The notes beneath the pieces were generated by a model. It was not told the DNA's origin. It was given only the letters and a program-made list of their open reading frames with translations, and searched no databases. Of a stretch of 64,000 bases of DNA, positions 46,796-55,063 are shown piece by piece. Position 1 is the stretch's first letter, and each line of letters starts with the position of its first letter. Made by a program: the position numbers and the translations under genes. The DNA is taken from the NCBI RefSeq assembly GCF_900113175.1, contig NZ_FOOK01000005.1, forward strand, positions 107,374 through 171,373. The letters are read 5' to 3'. Origin of the DNA: Planifilum fulgidum. GTDB lineage: Bacteria; Bacillota; Bacilli; Thermoactinomycetales; DSM-44946.

Positions 46796-49189
46796 ATGGT
46801 CCGCAAAGTGATGATTTTCAGTTCCGTTCACCGGCACGATGATTCCCGGATCTTTCACAAACAGGCCGTCTCGCTGGCCCGGGCGGGCTATCGGGTGGAA
46901 CTTCATGCCGTCGCCGACTTTGATCAGCGGATGGAAAACGGGATCTGCATCGTCGGCCTCCCTGCCCACCGGAGCCGTCTGCGGCGGCTGTCGGCCGGGT
47001 GGCGGCTGTTTCGGAGGGCGCTCCGGTCCCAGGCGGACGTGTACCACTTTCACGATCCGGAACTGCTCCCCTGGGGGCTCTTGATCAAATGGGTGACCCG
47101 CCGGCCCGTGGTGTACGATGCCCATGAGGATTTGCCCAAACAGATCCACACCAAACCGTGGATTCCCTCCCCCTTGCGCGGGATCGTCTCCCGGTGGGTT
47201 CATCGGGTGGAAAAGGGAATTGCCCGCCGGCTCTCCGCCGTCGTCGCCGCGACGGAGGCGATCGGCGAACAATTTGCCGGGGCGCCGAAGGTGACGGTGA
47301 TCAAAAATTATCCGCTTCCGATGCCCGAGATGGATGGGACGGAACGGGAGAAGGCCAATCGGATCCTGTACGTCGGGGGGATCTCCTATCTGCGGGGATA
47401 TCGGGAGATGATCGCCATGATGGATCACCTTCCCCCCGAGCTGAAAGCGGAGCTTCACCTCATCGGACCGCTCCAGCACATTGATGAGGGGGAGCGGGAC
47501 CCCGAGCGGCTCAGGAAAAAGGGAATCCACCTTCACGGCGCCGTCCCCTTCCGGGAGGTGCCCGGTTGGCTGTCCAAGGGAAAGGTGGGGCTTGTTTGCC
47601 TTCATCCCGTGGAAAATTACCGGGAATCGCTTCCGATCAAGATGTTTGAATACATGGCCGCGGGCATTCCGGTGGTGGCCACCGATTTTCCCTTGTGGCG
47701 GAAGATCCTCGAGGAGAATGAATGCGGCGTGACCGTCAATCCCCTCGACCCGGCGGAGATGGCGGAGAAGGTGGCCGCTCTGCTCAGGGACGACCGGCTG
47801 CGTCGCCGCCTGGGGGAAAACGGCCGTCGGGCCCATCGGGAGAAATACCATTGGGGGGCGGAGGAAGCCAAACTGCTGGATCTTTACCGGGAATTGACCA
47901 CGGAACGGGGGAAATCCATGGAAGAAAGACCCTTCAGGATTTGGCTCGCCAACCATTATGCCGTGCCGCCCAACATCGAGGGGATCACCCGTCACTTCGA
48001 GCTGGCCAGGGAGTGGGTGGAGAAGGAACATGCGGAAGTGACCCTGTGGTTGTCCCGGTTCCTTCACCCGCGGCGGTCCTTTATCACCGAGAGCGAGATG
48101 CGGCAGGTGGAGAGGATTCCGGGCCTTCAGCTGAAATGGCTGTGGTCGTTTCCCCACCGGCGCAACGACGTCCGGCGCATTATCAACATGGTCAGTTTTG
48201 CCGCGATGTTTTTCTTCGCCGGTTTGTTCCGGAAAAAGCCCGATGTGCTGGTGGCCTCTTCCCCCCATCTGCTCACGGGATTGGCCGGCTGGCTGCTCGC
48301 CCGGCTGAAGGGTTGTCCCTTCGTGCTGGAAGTTCGCGACCTCTGGCCGGATTCCCTCATCCACATGGGAAGGCTGAACAATCCGGCGGTGATCCGGCTG
48401 CTCCGCTGGCTGGAGTCCTTTTTGTACCACCGTTCCGACCGGATTGTGGTGCTGACCGAATACCAGCGGAGGTTTATCATCGCCAAGGGCATCGCCTCCG
48501 ACCGGGTTACGCTGATTCCCAACGGCGTGGTGGTCGGTTCCTGGAAACCCTCCCCCTCCCGGCGGGAGGAAATCCGCCGCAAGTGGGGAATTCCGCAGGA
48601 TCGCTTCGTGGCCATCTACACCGGCGCCCACGGGCCGGCCAACGCCCTGGACGTGGTCGTTAAGGCCGGGGCGCATCTGGAACCGGGGATCTCCATCGTC
48701 CTGATGGGGGACGGGCCGGAGAAGGAAAAGCTGATCCGGCTGAAGGAAGAGATGGGGCTGAGCAATGTCCATCTGATGGATCCGGTTCCCAAGCGGGAAG
48801 TGTACGATTACATCCATGCCGCCGACTGCAGCATCATCAGTCTTGCGGACAACGAGATTTTCCGCGGTGCCCGGTCCAACAAGCTTTACGATTACATGTT
48901 CGTGGGGCTCCCGATCGTGACAACCGTGGACGGGGAACTCAGGGAAATCATCGAAGGAAACGGCGTCGGGGTGTTTGCCGGCGCGGAGGATCCGGAGGGA
49001 TTGGCAAAGGCGATCGCCCGGATCCGGAGCTTGACGCCGGATGAGCGGGAGCGGATCGCCCAACGGGGGATGGATTATGTCCAGCGGGAAGGAAACCGGA
49101 GAACGCTGGCGCACAGGTATTTTCTTCTGCTGAAGCAGTTGGGGGATCAGGAGCGTTTTGTCGACACGTCGGTCCCGGAACGGCGTTGA
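46796..49189 (+). CDS. Tandem fusion of two GT4-type glycosyltransferases
   Basis: One 797-residue frame holds two complete GT-B glycosyltransferases. Half one (about 1-372): FSSVHRHDDSRIFHKQA, YHFHDPELLPWG, YDAHEDLPKQ, and the E-x7-E-like segment LPIKMFEYMAAGIPVVATDF. Half two (about 378-790, WbuB-like): LANHYAVPPNIEGITRHFELA, VLEVRDLWPDSLIHMG, IYTGAHGPANALDVV, LYDYMFVGLPIVTTVDGEL. The join follows TTERGKSMEE. An ATG at 47918 behind GGGGGAAATCC could also start half two alone. It probably adds two successive sugars. Confidence 0.88.
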   Translation: MVRKVMIFSSVHRHDDSRIFHKQAVSLARAGYRVELHAVADFDQRMENGICIVGLPAHRSRLRRLSAGWRLFRRALRSQADVYHFHDPELLPWGLLIKWVTRRPVVYDAHEDLPKQIHTKPWIPSPLRGIVSRWVHRVEKGIARRLSAVVAATEAIGEQFAGAPKVTVIKNYPLPMPEMDGTEREKANRILYVGGISYLRGYREMIAMMDHLPPELKAELHLIGPLQHIDEGERDPERLRKKGIHLHGAVPFREVPGWLSKGKVGLVCLHPVENYRESLPIKMFEYMAAGIPVVATDFPLWRKILEENECGVTVNPLDPAEMAEKVAALLRDDRLRRRLGENGRRAHREKYHWGAEEAKLLDLYRELTTERGKSMEERPFRIWLANHYAVPPNIEGITRHFELAREWVEKEHAEVTLWLSRFLHPRRSFITESEMRQVERIPGLQLKWLWSFPHRRNDVRRIINMVSFAAMFFFAGLFRKKPDVLVASSPHLLTGLAGWLLARLKGCPFVLEVRDLWPDSLIHMGRLNNPAVIRLLRWLESFLYHRSDRIVVLTEYQRRFIIAKGIASDRVTLIPNGVVVGSWKPSPSRREEIRRKWGIPQDRFVAIYTGAHGPANALDVVVKAGAHLEPGISIVLMGDGPEKEKLIRLKEEMGLSNVHLMDPVPKREVYDYIHAADCSIISLADNEIFRGARSNKLYDYMFVGLPIVTTVDGELREIIEGNGVGVFAGAEDPEGLAKAIARIRSLTPDERERIAQRGMDYVQREGNRRTLAHRYFLLLKQLGDQERFVDTSVPERR

Positions 49190-49307
49190 TGCGGTGGAGA
49201 AGGCGGTTGTTGGGGAAGGGCCTTTTCCGGATCCGTGCAGATTTGCACCTTGCACCACTTCCCTACGATCTCAAGCAAGCATCGGATGGATGCGGGGAGG
49301 ATGTACG

Positions 49308-50237
49308 ATGAAAGTGATGGTAACGGGCGGTGCCGGTTTTATCGGCTCGCACATCGTGGACCGCTTGATCGAGCTTGGACATGATGTCATCATCCTGGAC
49401 AATCTCAGCACGGGAAAGAAGGCCTTCATCCACCCGGGGGCGTCTTTTTACCAAGTGGACCTTCGGGATCGACGGCTCGGGGAGATCCTGGAGGCGGAGC
49501 GGCCGGAGGCCGTGATTCACCAGGCGGCGCAGATCGATGTGCCGACCTCGGTGAAGGATCCCCTGTTCGATGCGGAGACGAACATTTTGGGGACCCTGCA
49601 GTTGCTTGAGGCGTGTCGCCGGTCGGGGGTGCGAAAAATCGTGTACGCCTCCTCGGCGGCGGTTTACGGGGAGCCGGTTTTTCTTCCCATCGACGAGGAA
49701 CACCCGGTGGATCCCCTTTCCAACTACGGGATCTCCAAATACACGCCGGAATGTTACCTGAAGGTGTACAAGCAATTGTACGGGTTGGATTACACGATTC
49801 TCCGCTACGCCAATGTTTACGGGATTCGACAGGATCCGCGGGGCGAGGGCGGCGTGATCGCCATTTTCCTCGACCGGGTGCTCCGGAAAGAGGCCTTGAC
49901 GATCTTCGGCGACGGAAAGCAAACCCGGGATTTTGTCTATGTGGGGGATATCGCCGAGGCCAACATCCGCGCCCTGCATCGCGGAAGCGGCAGGGTTTTC
50001 AATCTGGGAACGGGCGTCCCCACCTCCCTCGAGGAGCTTGTCCGGATTTTGGGGGAGGTGACGGAGAAAGAGATTCGGGTGGAATATGCCCCTGAGCGGC
50101 CGGGGGACATCAGGCACAGTCATTTCGACTGCCGTCGGGCGGAGAAATGGCTGGATTGGACTCCCCGCATCGACCTCAAGACGGGGCTTCGAATGACCTA
50201 CGAATACTATCTTGAAGCCGCCCGTCGCCTTCCCTGA
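49308..50237 (+). CDS. NAD-dependent UDP-sugar 4-epimerase (GalE/WbpP-like)
   Basis: A 309-residue short-chain dehydrogenase-type epimerase. Cofactor motif TGGAGFIGSHIVDRLI, catalytic Ser in YASSAAVYG and the catalytic Tyr-Lys pair in NYGISKYTPE. YANVYGIRQDPRGEGGVIAIF is typical of UDP-glucose/UDP-GlcNAc 4-epimerases. It probably supplies galactose- or GalNAc-type nucleotide sugars for the polymer. ATG 49308 follows GGGGAGG. It is the last enzyme gene before a new promoter. Confidence 0.87.
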   Translation: MKVMVTGGAGFIGSHIVDRLIELGHDVIILDNLSTGKKAFIHPGASFYQVDLRDRRLGEILEAERPEAVIHQAAQIDVPTSVKDPLFDAETNILGTLQLLEACRRSGVRKIVYASSAAVYGEPVFLPIDEEHPVDPLSNYGISKYTPECYLKVYKQLYGLDYTILRYANVYGIRQDPRGEGGVIAIFLDRVLRKEALTIFGDGKQTRDFVYVGDIAEANIRALHRGSGRVFNLGTGVPTSLEELVRILGEVTEKEIRVEYAPERPGDIRHSHFDCRRAEKWLDWTPRIDLKTGLRMTYEYYLEAARRLP

Positions 50238-50390
50238 AGGGCTGTAAAGAAGATGAAACATATCCGCAAAAGAACGCGTCTATATCTATAGAAGGAAATC
50301 CGGGGGCGCGGACAGCGGGCGGAGGCAGATCCGCCTTTTCCCGGCGAAGACGAAGCCGTGGCGTCTTTGTGAAAGGATTTGCGCGGACTA

Positions 50391-50419
50391 TTGTCAACGG
50401 CGCCCGACTAAAGTATACT
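50391..50419 (+). promoter_or_regulatory. Sigma-A promoter of the phosphosugar transferase gene
   Basis: TTGTCA (50391-50396), exactly 17 bp, TATACT (50414-50419). The predicted start (about 50426) coincides with the WalR/PhoP-like repeats. Confidence 0.75.
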
Positions 50420-50425
50420 TGATAC

Positions 50426-50453
50426 AGTAAACGTCTTGTAATCTTCGTGTAAC
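50426..50453 (+). promoter_or_regulatory. WalR/PhoP-like triple direct repeat at the start site
   Basis: AGTAAA-N5-TGTAAT-N5-TGTAAC, period 11 bp, same orientation and nearly the same core (TGTAATCTT) as the copy before wbpB. It covers about +1 to +28 of the predicted transcript, a position expected for repression. Confidence 0.6.
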
Positions 50454-50482
50454 ATTTTGGATGTCACGTCGACCCGGGGCGG

Positions 50483-51169
50483 ATGGGAGCCTTCACCATT
50501 TGGAAGCAGGAGTGGTTGCGGATGCGTTCACGAGTGGTCTGCGATTGCGATGCGTACGCATTTGCCGAAAGGATGCCGGAAAGCGTATCTCCCTTGTACC
50601 CCGCGATCAAACGGGTGTTTGAAATCGTCTTTTCCATTGTCTTTTTGATTGTGACCTTTCCGGTGCTTCTCCTGACCGCGATCGCCATCAAACTGGAGTC
50701 GAAGGGACCCATCTTCTATCGCCAGGAGCGGGTGGGGCTTCACGGAAAAACCTTCAATGTGCTGAAACTCCGCTCGATGCGCATCGATGCCGAGAAAAAC
50801 GGTCCGCAATGGGCTGAAAAAAATGATCCCCGGGTCACCCGTGTCGGGCGATTCATCCGGAAGACCCGGATTGACGAGATTCCCCAGCTGATCAACATTC
50901 TTCGGGGAGACATGAGCCTGATCGGTCCCCGGCCGGAACGTCCGTGTTTCACGGAGCAATTTGCCCGGGAGATTCCCGGTTTCAAGATGCGATTGATGGT
51001 CAAACCCGGGTTGACGGGCTGGGCTCAGGTGAACGGGGGTTATGACGCGACCCCGCGGGAGAAATTCGAAATGGATATGTATTACATTCAAAACCAGTCC
51101 CTTTCCCTGGATATGAAAATCCTCCTGCGCACCGTCTGGGTGGTTCTCTCGGGAAGCGGGGCCCGTTGA
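50483..51169 (+). CDS. Polyprenyl-phosphate phosphosugar transferase (initiating enzyme)
   Basis: A 228-residue monotopic phosphoglycosyl transferase of the bacterial sugar transferase family (WcaJ C-terminal/PglC type). It moves a sugar 1-phosphate from UDP-sugar to undecaprenyl phosphate and so starts the repeat unit. Features: one re-entrant helix (FEIVFSIVFLIVTFPVLLLTAIAI), FYRQERVGLHGKTF, KLRSM, RIDEIPQLINILRGDMSLIGPRPE with the catalytic Asp-Glu, and KPGLTGWAQVNG. The first 45 residues precede the domain; a second possible start is ATG 50522. Own promoter and a terminator after it. Confidence 0.92.
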   Translation: MGAFTIWKQEWLRMRSRVVCDCDAYAFAERMPESVSPLYPAIKRVFEIVFSIVFLIVTFPVLLLTAIAIKLESKGPIFYRQERVGLHGKTFNVLKLRSMRIDAEKNGPQWAEKNDPRVTRVGRFIRKTRIDEIPQLINILRGDMSLIGPRPERPCFTEQFAREIPGFKMRLMVKPGLTGWAQVNGGYDATPREKFEMDMYYIQNQSLSLDMKILLRTVWVVLSGSGAR

Positions 51170-51205
51170 GGGCCAGCACCCGGAAAAAGCGGATCCGGAA
51201 GTTTC

Positions 51206-51231
51206 AGCCGGCCTCCGAGGGCCGGCTTTTC
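51206..51231 (+). terminator. Intrinsic terminator after the polysaccharide locus
   Basis: An 8-bp stem AGCCGGCC / GGCCGGCT with a 6-nt loop and TTTT. Confidence 0.8.
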
Positions 51232-51323
51232 ATTCAAGGGGCGGAAGCTGTTCCGCCCCTTTTCTCATTTGTCCCGCCTGGGAGAGGAAAAGGGCGTGCC
51301 GTCCGGGGAGGCTTTTCGGAATG

Positions 51324-51351
51324 CAAAAATCGACCGCCTGAGACGGTCGAT
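51324..51351 (-). terminator. Minus-strand terminator of the 36-residue ORF
   Basis: Read on the minus strand: ATCGACCG, 7-nt loop, CGGTCGAT, then TTTTGC. It lies about 85 bp after the stop of the small membrane ORF. Confidence 0.65.
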
Positions 51352-51434
51352 CGTTTCGGTTGCCATCGATTGTCCCACAGGGTGGGTTATGGATCAGGTG
51401 CCCTGTTTACAGGATCCGAGTCGTTTCGGACCGG

Positions 51435-51545
51435 CTAAAACAAGCCGCGCAGCAAATAGTAAATCAACAGCCACAGCGGGACACTCATGAAAGTGGCGTT
51501 GAACAGACCAAGCCAGAACGCTTTTCCGACGACCGGGCAGTCCAT
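51435..51545 (-). CDS. Small single-helix membrane protein, 36 residues
   Basis: Minus-strand frame with a strong GGAGGTG 8-9 nt before its ATG (51545). The product has a short polar start (MDCPVVGK) and one hydrophobic helix (FWLGLFNATFMSVPLWLLIYYLL) with RGLF at the end. A TATAAT lies on the same strand at 51582-51587 and a terminator follows, so it looks like a monocistronic gene. I recognise no family. A triple TTWACA-type repeat lies upstream of its promoter. Confidence 0.6.
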   Translation of the reverse strand: MDCPVVGKAFWLGLFNATFMSVPLWLLIYYLLRGLF

Positions 51546-51581
51546 GGGGGGGGGCACCTCCGAGATTCCTTTGGTATTTTT

Positions 51582-51587
51582 ATTATA
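51582..51587 (-). promoter_or_regulatory. -10 element of the small membrane ORF
   Basis: TATAAT on the minus strand, 37 nt before the start codon. The TTGACA further upstream is too far (30 bp) to be its partner, so activation may be needed. Confidence 0.45.
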
Positions 51588-51624
51588 CGTCACTGAATTC
51601 CCTGAGTGGGGATTTTTTGTCAAT

Positions 51625-51652
51625 TGTAAACGAAATGTAATGCAGAGGTAAT
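51625..51652 (+). promoter_or_regulatory. Third WalR/PhoP-like triple repeat
   Basis: TGTAAA-N5-TGTAAT-N5-GGTAAT, period 11 bp on the plus strand. Seen from the minus-strand small ORF it reads ATTACC, ATTACA, TTTACA, the orientation of PhoP boxes (TTHACA) upstream of an activated promoter. It also lies 24 bp after the yvyE stop. Confidence 0.5.
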
Positions 51653-51675
51653 CTCGGAGTCATAAGCCGGCCGGT

Positions 51676-52314
51676 TCAAGTCTCCCGTTCCCGGTACGCC
51701 GTTTCCCCTTCCGTCACCGTTCCCTGGCCGCCGGTGATTTCGGCCAGGTGTTGCTGGAAAGCCTTTTCCTCGCCCGCCGGAATCCAGACGGTCCAACTCA
51801 CCTTGTCCGTGAAGCGGGGGGGATCGAAGTCGTATCCGGAGGTTCGGAGGGCGTGCTCCACTTTGCCCATCCAGGAATAATCCAGGGTGACCTCCATCGC
51901 CCGGTGAAGCTGCCGGATCACCGTCCCGGCCGCGTCCAAACCGGCGGAGGCGGCTTGGCTGTATGCCCGGACCAGGCCGCTCGCGCCCAGCTTGATGCCC
52001 CCGAAATAACGGGTGACGACGATGGCGGTATCCACCAGTTCCCGGGCGCGAATCACCTCCAGGATCGGCCGGCCGGCGGTGCCCGCCGGTTCTCCGTCAT
52101 CGGAGGATCGCTGCATTTCGCCGCTGCGGCCGACGACCCATGCGTAGCAGTTGTGGGTGGCGTCCCAGTGACGGCGGGAGATTTCCTGAACGAAGGAGGC
52201 GGCTTCCTCCTCCGATTCGACCCGGCTGGCGTAGGCGATGAAGCGGGATTTTTGAATCACGATCTCCGCTTCCCCGTACCGTTTGACTGTGCGATAGCGC
52301 AAAGGTTGGGCCAT
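51676..52314 (-). CDS. yvyE: YigZ/YvyE family protein (UPF0029/IMPACT)
   Basis: A 212-residue conserved protein; exact function is unsettled (the eukaryotic relative IMPACT acts in translation control). Family motifs KSRFIAYASRVESEEEA, HWDATHNCYAWVVG, SDDGEPAGTAGRPILEV and DTAIVVTRYFGGIKLGASGLVRAYSQAA are all present. The C-terminal DUF1949 half follows. ATG at 52314 (minus) after AAGGAG with a long spacer. It lies beside an LCP gene just as yvyE lies beside yvhJ in B. subtilis. Confidence 0.93.
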   Translation of the reverse strand: MAQPLRYRTVKRYGEAEIVIQKSRFIAYASRVESEEEAASFVQEISRRHWDATHNCYAWVVGRSGEMQRSSDDGEPAGTAGRPILEVIRARELVDTAIVVTRYFGGIKLGASGLVRAYSQAASAGLDAAGTVIRQLHRAMEVTLDYSWMGKVEHALRTSGYDFDPPRFTDKVSWTVWIPAGEEKAFQQHLAEITGGQGTVTEGETAYRERET

Positions 52315-52710
52315 TGTGGCGTCAACTCCTTGTCGTTTCGGATCGAAAAGGGGGCGCACAAACAAAAAGAGGCTCCCATCGTGGAAAGGATTGTCGAAAG
52401 GGTAGCCATGGCGATCCGGTTTTGCTATCATGGATGCGAATTCCATAAAAAGAGACAATTTCCTCTCCCGGCATCATCGGGATGAGGCGAAAGGAGAAGC
52501 CGTCATGTTCTTTTCCTTCGGGATTCATCCGGTATACTTGCTGCGGGTTCCGAAACCTCTGGATTTGCCCTCATCCACGGGAACGCCCGGCGCCGTCCGG
52601 ACGGAGTCCGGTCCGAGGCGCCGGGCAATGAAGCGGTGGGTTCCCTCCGCGCGGTTCCGGGACGGGGTCGGCCGGGCCGACAATCCGTTTCCGAAGGTGC
52701 GGGGACCGAC
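52315..52710. other. Non-coding gap with a large GC hairpin
   Basis: 396 bp between yvyE and an LCP gene with no supported gene. The notable element is a nested hairpin at 52586-52625: outer CCCGGCGCC / GGCGCCGGG and inner CCGGAC / GTCCGG. It has no T run on either strand, so it may be a processing or transcript-stability element rather than a terminator. Confidence 0.5.
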
Positions 52711-53790
52711 CTAATATGAGTTTTGGGATTCTCCGCTTCCCTGTGGTGTGTCGGGGATGCCTGAATCCGGGGTGCTTCCTTCCGGCGAGGAGGGAGGATC
52801 CAGTTCCAGATGTTCCCGGAGGATTTTGCTGATCCGTTGCCGTTCCTCTTCGCTGATCTGCACGATCGAGGCGTTGAACGATCCGATCCGGGCCGTGCCG
52901 TTGGTGACGTTCATCTCGATCGATTCAATGTTGTCCTTTGAGATCTTCCGGGCCAAGTTCTGCAGGGCGATCATTTCCTCCACCTTGAAGCTGGTGGAGA
53001 CGTTTTCCCCCAGGATGCCCAGGATCTCGTTGATTTTGGTCAGACCCTTGAAGCTGACGGCCTTGTCCATCAGGTTCATCAGCACTTCCCGCTGCCGCTC
53101 GTTCCGTCCGAGATCCCCCCGGGGATCCCGCTTCCGCATGCGGACGTAGGACAGGGCCTGATCGCCGTTCAGATGCATCGGTCCCTTTGTAAAATAATAT
53201 CTCTCCTGTCTGCCCAGCTTTTTCTCCCAGAAATCGAATTTCACATTGACGTCCACTCCGCCCAGGGCATCTACGATATCGATGAATCCCTTAAAGTTCA
53301 CCTTGGCGTAGTAGTCGATGGGAACGTTCAGGAGAAGCTCGATCGTCTCGGCGGTGTTGGTGACGGGGTCCACCCCTTTTTGCTTTCCCCAATAGGGCGC
53401 GGAGTTGATCTTATCCCGATGGCCACCGGTGTTGGCGATCTCCACGTAGCTGTCCCGCGGGATGCTGACCAGCTTGACGGATTGGGTTTTGGGATTGATT
53501 GCGGCGACCATGATCACGTCGGCCCGCCAATTATCGGTTTCTTTTCTCACATCCGTTCCGAGGAGAAGCACGGTGAAGGGTTTGTCGAGGGTCGGCACGT
53601 TTTCACGCAACTTCGATTTTTCCCGCTCCATCGGCTTGTGCGTGTCCGCCGCCGCGTCCCACGTCCGGTAAAAGAGATAGCTCCCCGAAAGGATAATAAC
53701 GGCCAATGAGAGAAAAACGGCGCGAAACAGCCATTTCTTGATCCGTTTCTTTCGGACGCGTTCAACCCGGCTCTGATTGATTCGTCTCAT
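52711..53790 (-). CDS. LytR-CpsA-Psr (LCP) family wall-polymer ligase
   Basis: Membrane-anchored enzyme that transfers undecaprenyl-pyrophosphate-linked glycopolymers to peptidoglycan. 359 residues: basic cytoplasmic N-terminus, helix (about 20-40), then LCP domain. Catalytic and pyrophosphate-binding residues lie in LLLGTDVRKETDNWRADVIMVAAI, VSIPRDSYVEIANTGGHRDKINSA and YVRMRKRDPRGDLGRNERQREVL. The C-terminal tail is Pro, Ser and Gly-rich. ATG 53790 (minus) after GAGGAAAGG. Adjacent to yvyE like B. subtilis yvhJ (tagV). Confidence 0.92.
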   Translation of the reverse strand: MRRINQSRVERVRKKRIKKWLFRAVFLSLAVIILSGSYLFYRTWDAAADTHKPMEREKSKLRENVPTLDKPFTVLLLGTDVRKETDNWRADVIMVAAINPKTQSVKLVSIPRDSYVEIANTGGHRDKINSAPYWGKQKGVDPVTNTAETIELLLNVPIDYYAKVNFKGFIDIVDALGGVDVNVKFDFWEKKLGRQERYYFTKGPMHLNGDQALSYVRMRKRDPRGDLGRNERQREVLMNLMDKAVSFKGLTKINEILGILGENVSTSFKVEEMIALQNLARKISKDNIESIEMNVTNGTARIGSFNASIVQISEEERQRISKILREHLELDPPSSPEGSTPDSGIPDTPQGSGESQNSY

Positions 53791-53830
53791 GGCCTTTCCT
53801 CGCTTCATGTTTCCATAACATTCTCTCCTC

Positions 53831-53859
53831 ATACTATCATCTTATTTCTAACTTCACAA
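53831..53859 (-). promoter_or_regulatory. Sigma-A promoter of the first LCP gene
   Basis: Minus strand: TTGTGA (53859-53854), 17-bp spacer, TAGTAT (53836-53831), 41 nt before the start codon. Confidence 0.65.
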
Positions 53860-53886
53860 GTAGAAAAATAATGAATCGCGCTGATG

Positions 53887-54789
53887 TCAAGCCTCCAGTT
53901 CCAGGTGGCGCCGCAACAGGGAGCGGATGCGAAGCCGCTCCTTTTCCGGAACGATGAAGTAGTATCGGCTGCCCCACTCGTCACGGCCGTGAAATTGAAG
54001 GGTTTCAATGTTTTTTTCGGGAACCCGGGACAGGGTGTAGTACAGGCTGACCGCGTCCTTCAGGGTGAGGGATGTTTCCGTGTGGACGCGAAGGATGTTG
54101 AACAGCCGGTTCAATTTCAACAGCGTGGAGGGATGCTTGCTTTTGCGCCAGAGGCTGCGGAGCACCTGCTGTTGACGTCGGTGGCGGTCAAAGTCGTTGG
54201 TTCCGGTCCGGTCCCGGATGTAGGCGAGCGCCTGGGATCCGTTCAGATGCATGGGCCCCTTGTGAAAGCGGTGGCCCAGATAGGAGAAGGAGCGGGGGCT
54301 GTTTACGTCGACGCCCTGGAACAGATCGACGATGTTCCGAAAGCCCTTCATGTTGACCTTCACGTAGTGGTCGACGGGGACGTCCAGAAAGGATTCCACG
54401 GTTTGGATGGTGGAGAGGGTGCCGTCGCCGCGGGCGTAGGCGTGATTGATCTTGTCCAGCGCCGTCCGGCCTCTTCCCAGGCTGATCCGGACTTTGGTGT
54501 CCCGCGGCACATGGAGGATTTTTACGCTCTTTTTCTTCGGATGGATGGCGAGCAGCACCAGGGCGTCGGTCCGGCCGGGGTCGCCGCGCCGCTGATCCAC
54601 CCCGATCAACAACAGGGTGGTCGGCCGGTCGAGGGGAACCGGCGGTGCTTCCGGCCGGTTCCGCACCGGGTGATGACGGGCGGTTTTTGGAGGCTCGGAC
54701 GGACGGGTGTGGGCGTTCCACATTGCGATTCCGCCCAGGAAAAAGAGAATGCAGGATGCGGCGAGCATGAGGCGAAGCCCTTTGGACAT
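53887..54789 (-). CDS. Second LCP family wall-polymer ligase
   Basis: A 300-residue LCP protein with an N-terminal anchor (LRLMLAASCILFFLGGIAMW) and a compact domain: LLLIGVDQRRGDPGRTDALVLLAI, LHVPRDTKVRISLGRGRTALDKINHAYARGD, then YIRDRTGTNDFDRHRRQQQVL with the conserved Arg-rich segment. The product differs considerably from its neighbour, so the pair may act on different polymers. ATG 54789 (minus) after GGGGGAATTGCC. Duplicate LCP enzymes close to a polysaccharide locus fit a wall-attached polymer. Confidence 0.9.
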   Translation of the reverse strand: MSKGLRLMLAASCILFFLGGIAMWNAHTRPSEPPKTARHHPVRNRPEAPPVPLDRPTTLLLIGVDQRRGDPGRTDALVLLAIHPKKKSVKILHVPRDTKVRISLGRGRTALDKINHAYARGDGTLSTIQTVESFLDVPVDHYVKVNMKGFRNIVDLFQGVDVNSPRSFSYLGHRFHKGPMHLNGSQALAYIRDRTGTNDFDRHRRQQQVLRSLWRKSKHPSTLLKLNRLFNILRVHTETSLTLKDAVSLYYTLSRVPEKNIETLQFHGRDEWGSRYYFIVPEKERLRIRSLLRRHLELEA

Positions 54790-55029
54790 GGCAATTCCCC
54801 CTTCGGAGCGCGGATGCCGCCTTTGAGCCCTCGCAGAGGCCACGCGGTTATAGTTTCCCATCCCCGTTTTTTCTCTATGAGTCCCTGGTTGGACTTGTCC
54901 GGGGGAGGGCCGCGGTTTGAGGCGGACGCCTCCTTTTTTGTTTGGAGGACGTTTCAAGGCGCCTTTTCCGAGGATGAATTTAAAGGATATTCAGGAAGCG
55001 AATGGAACGGGTGAAGCAGTCCCTGCACC

Positions 55030-55058
55030 TTGTCATTCCCCGTCTTTTACGTTATCCT
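55030..55058 (+). promoter_or_regulatory. metK: Sigma-A promoter of metK
   Basis: TTGTCA (55030-55035), exactly 17 bp, TATCCT (55053-55058). Gives a leader of about 245 nt. Confidence 0.75.
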
Positions 55059-55063
55059 ATTCC

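Noticed and set aside
46649..49258. 869-codon minus-strand open frame opposite the glycosyltransferase fusion
   Set aside because: Antisense shadow of a well supported enzyme; no recognisable domain.
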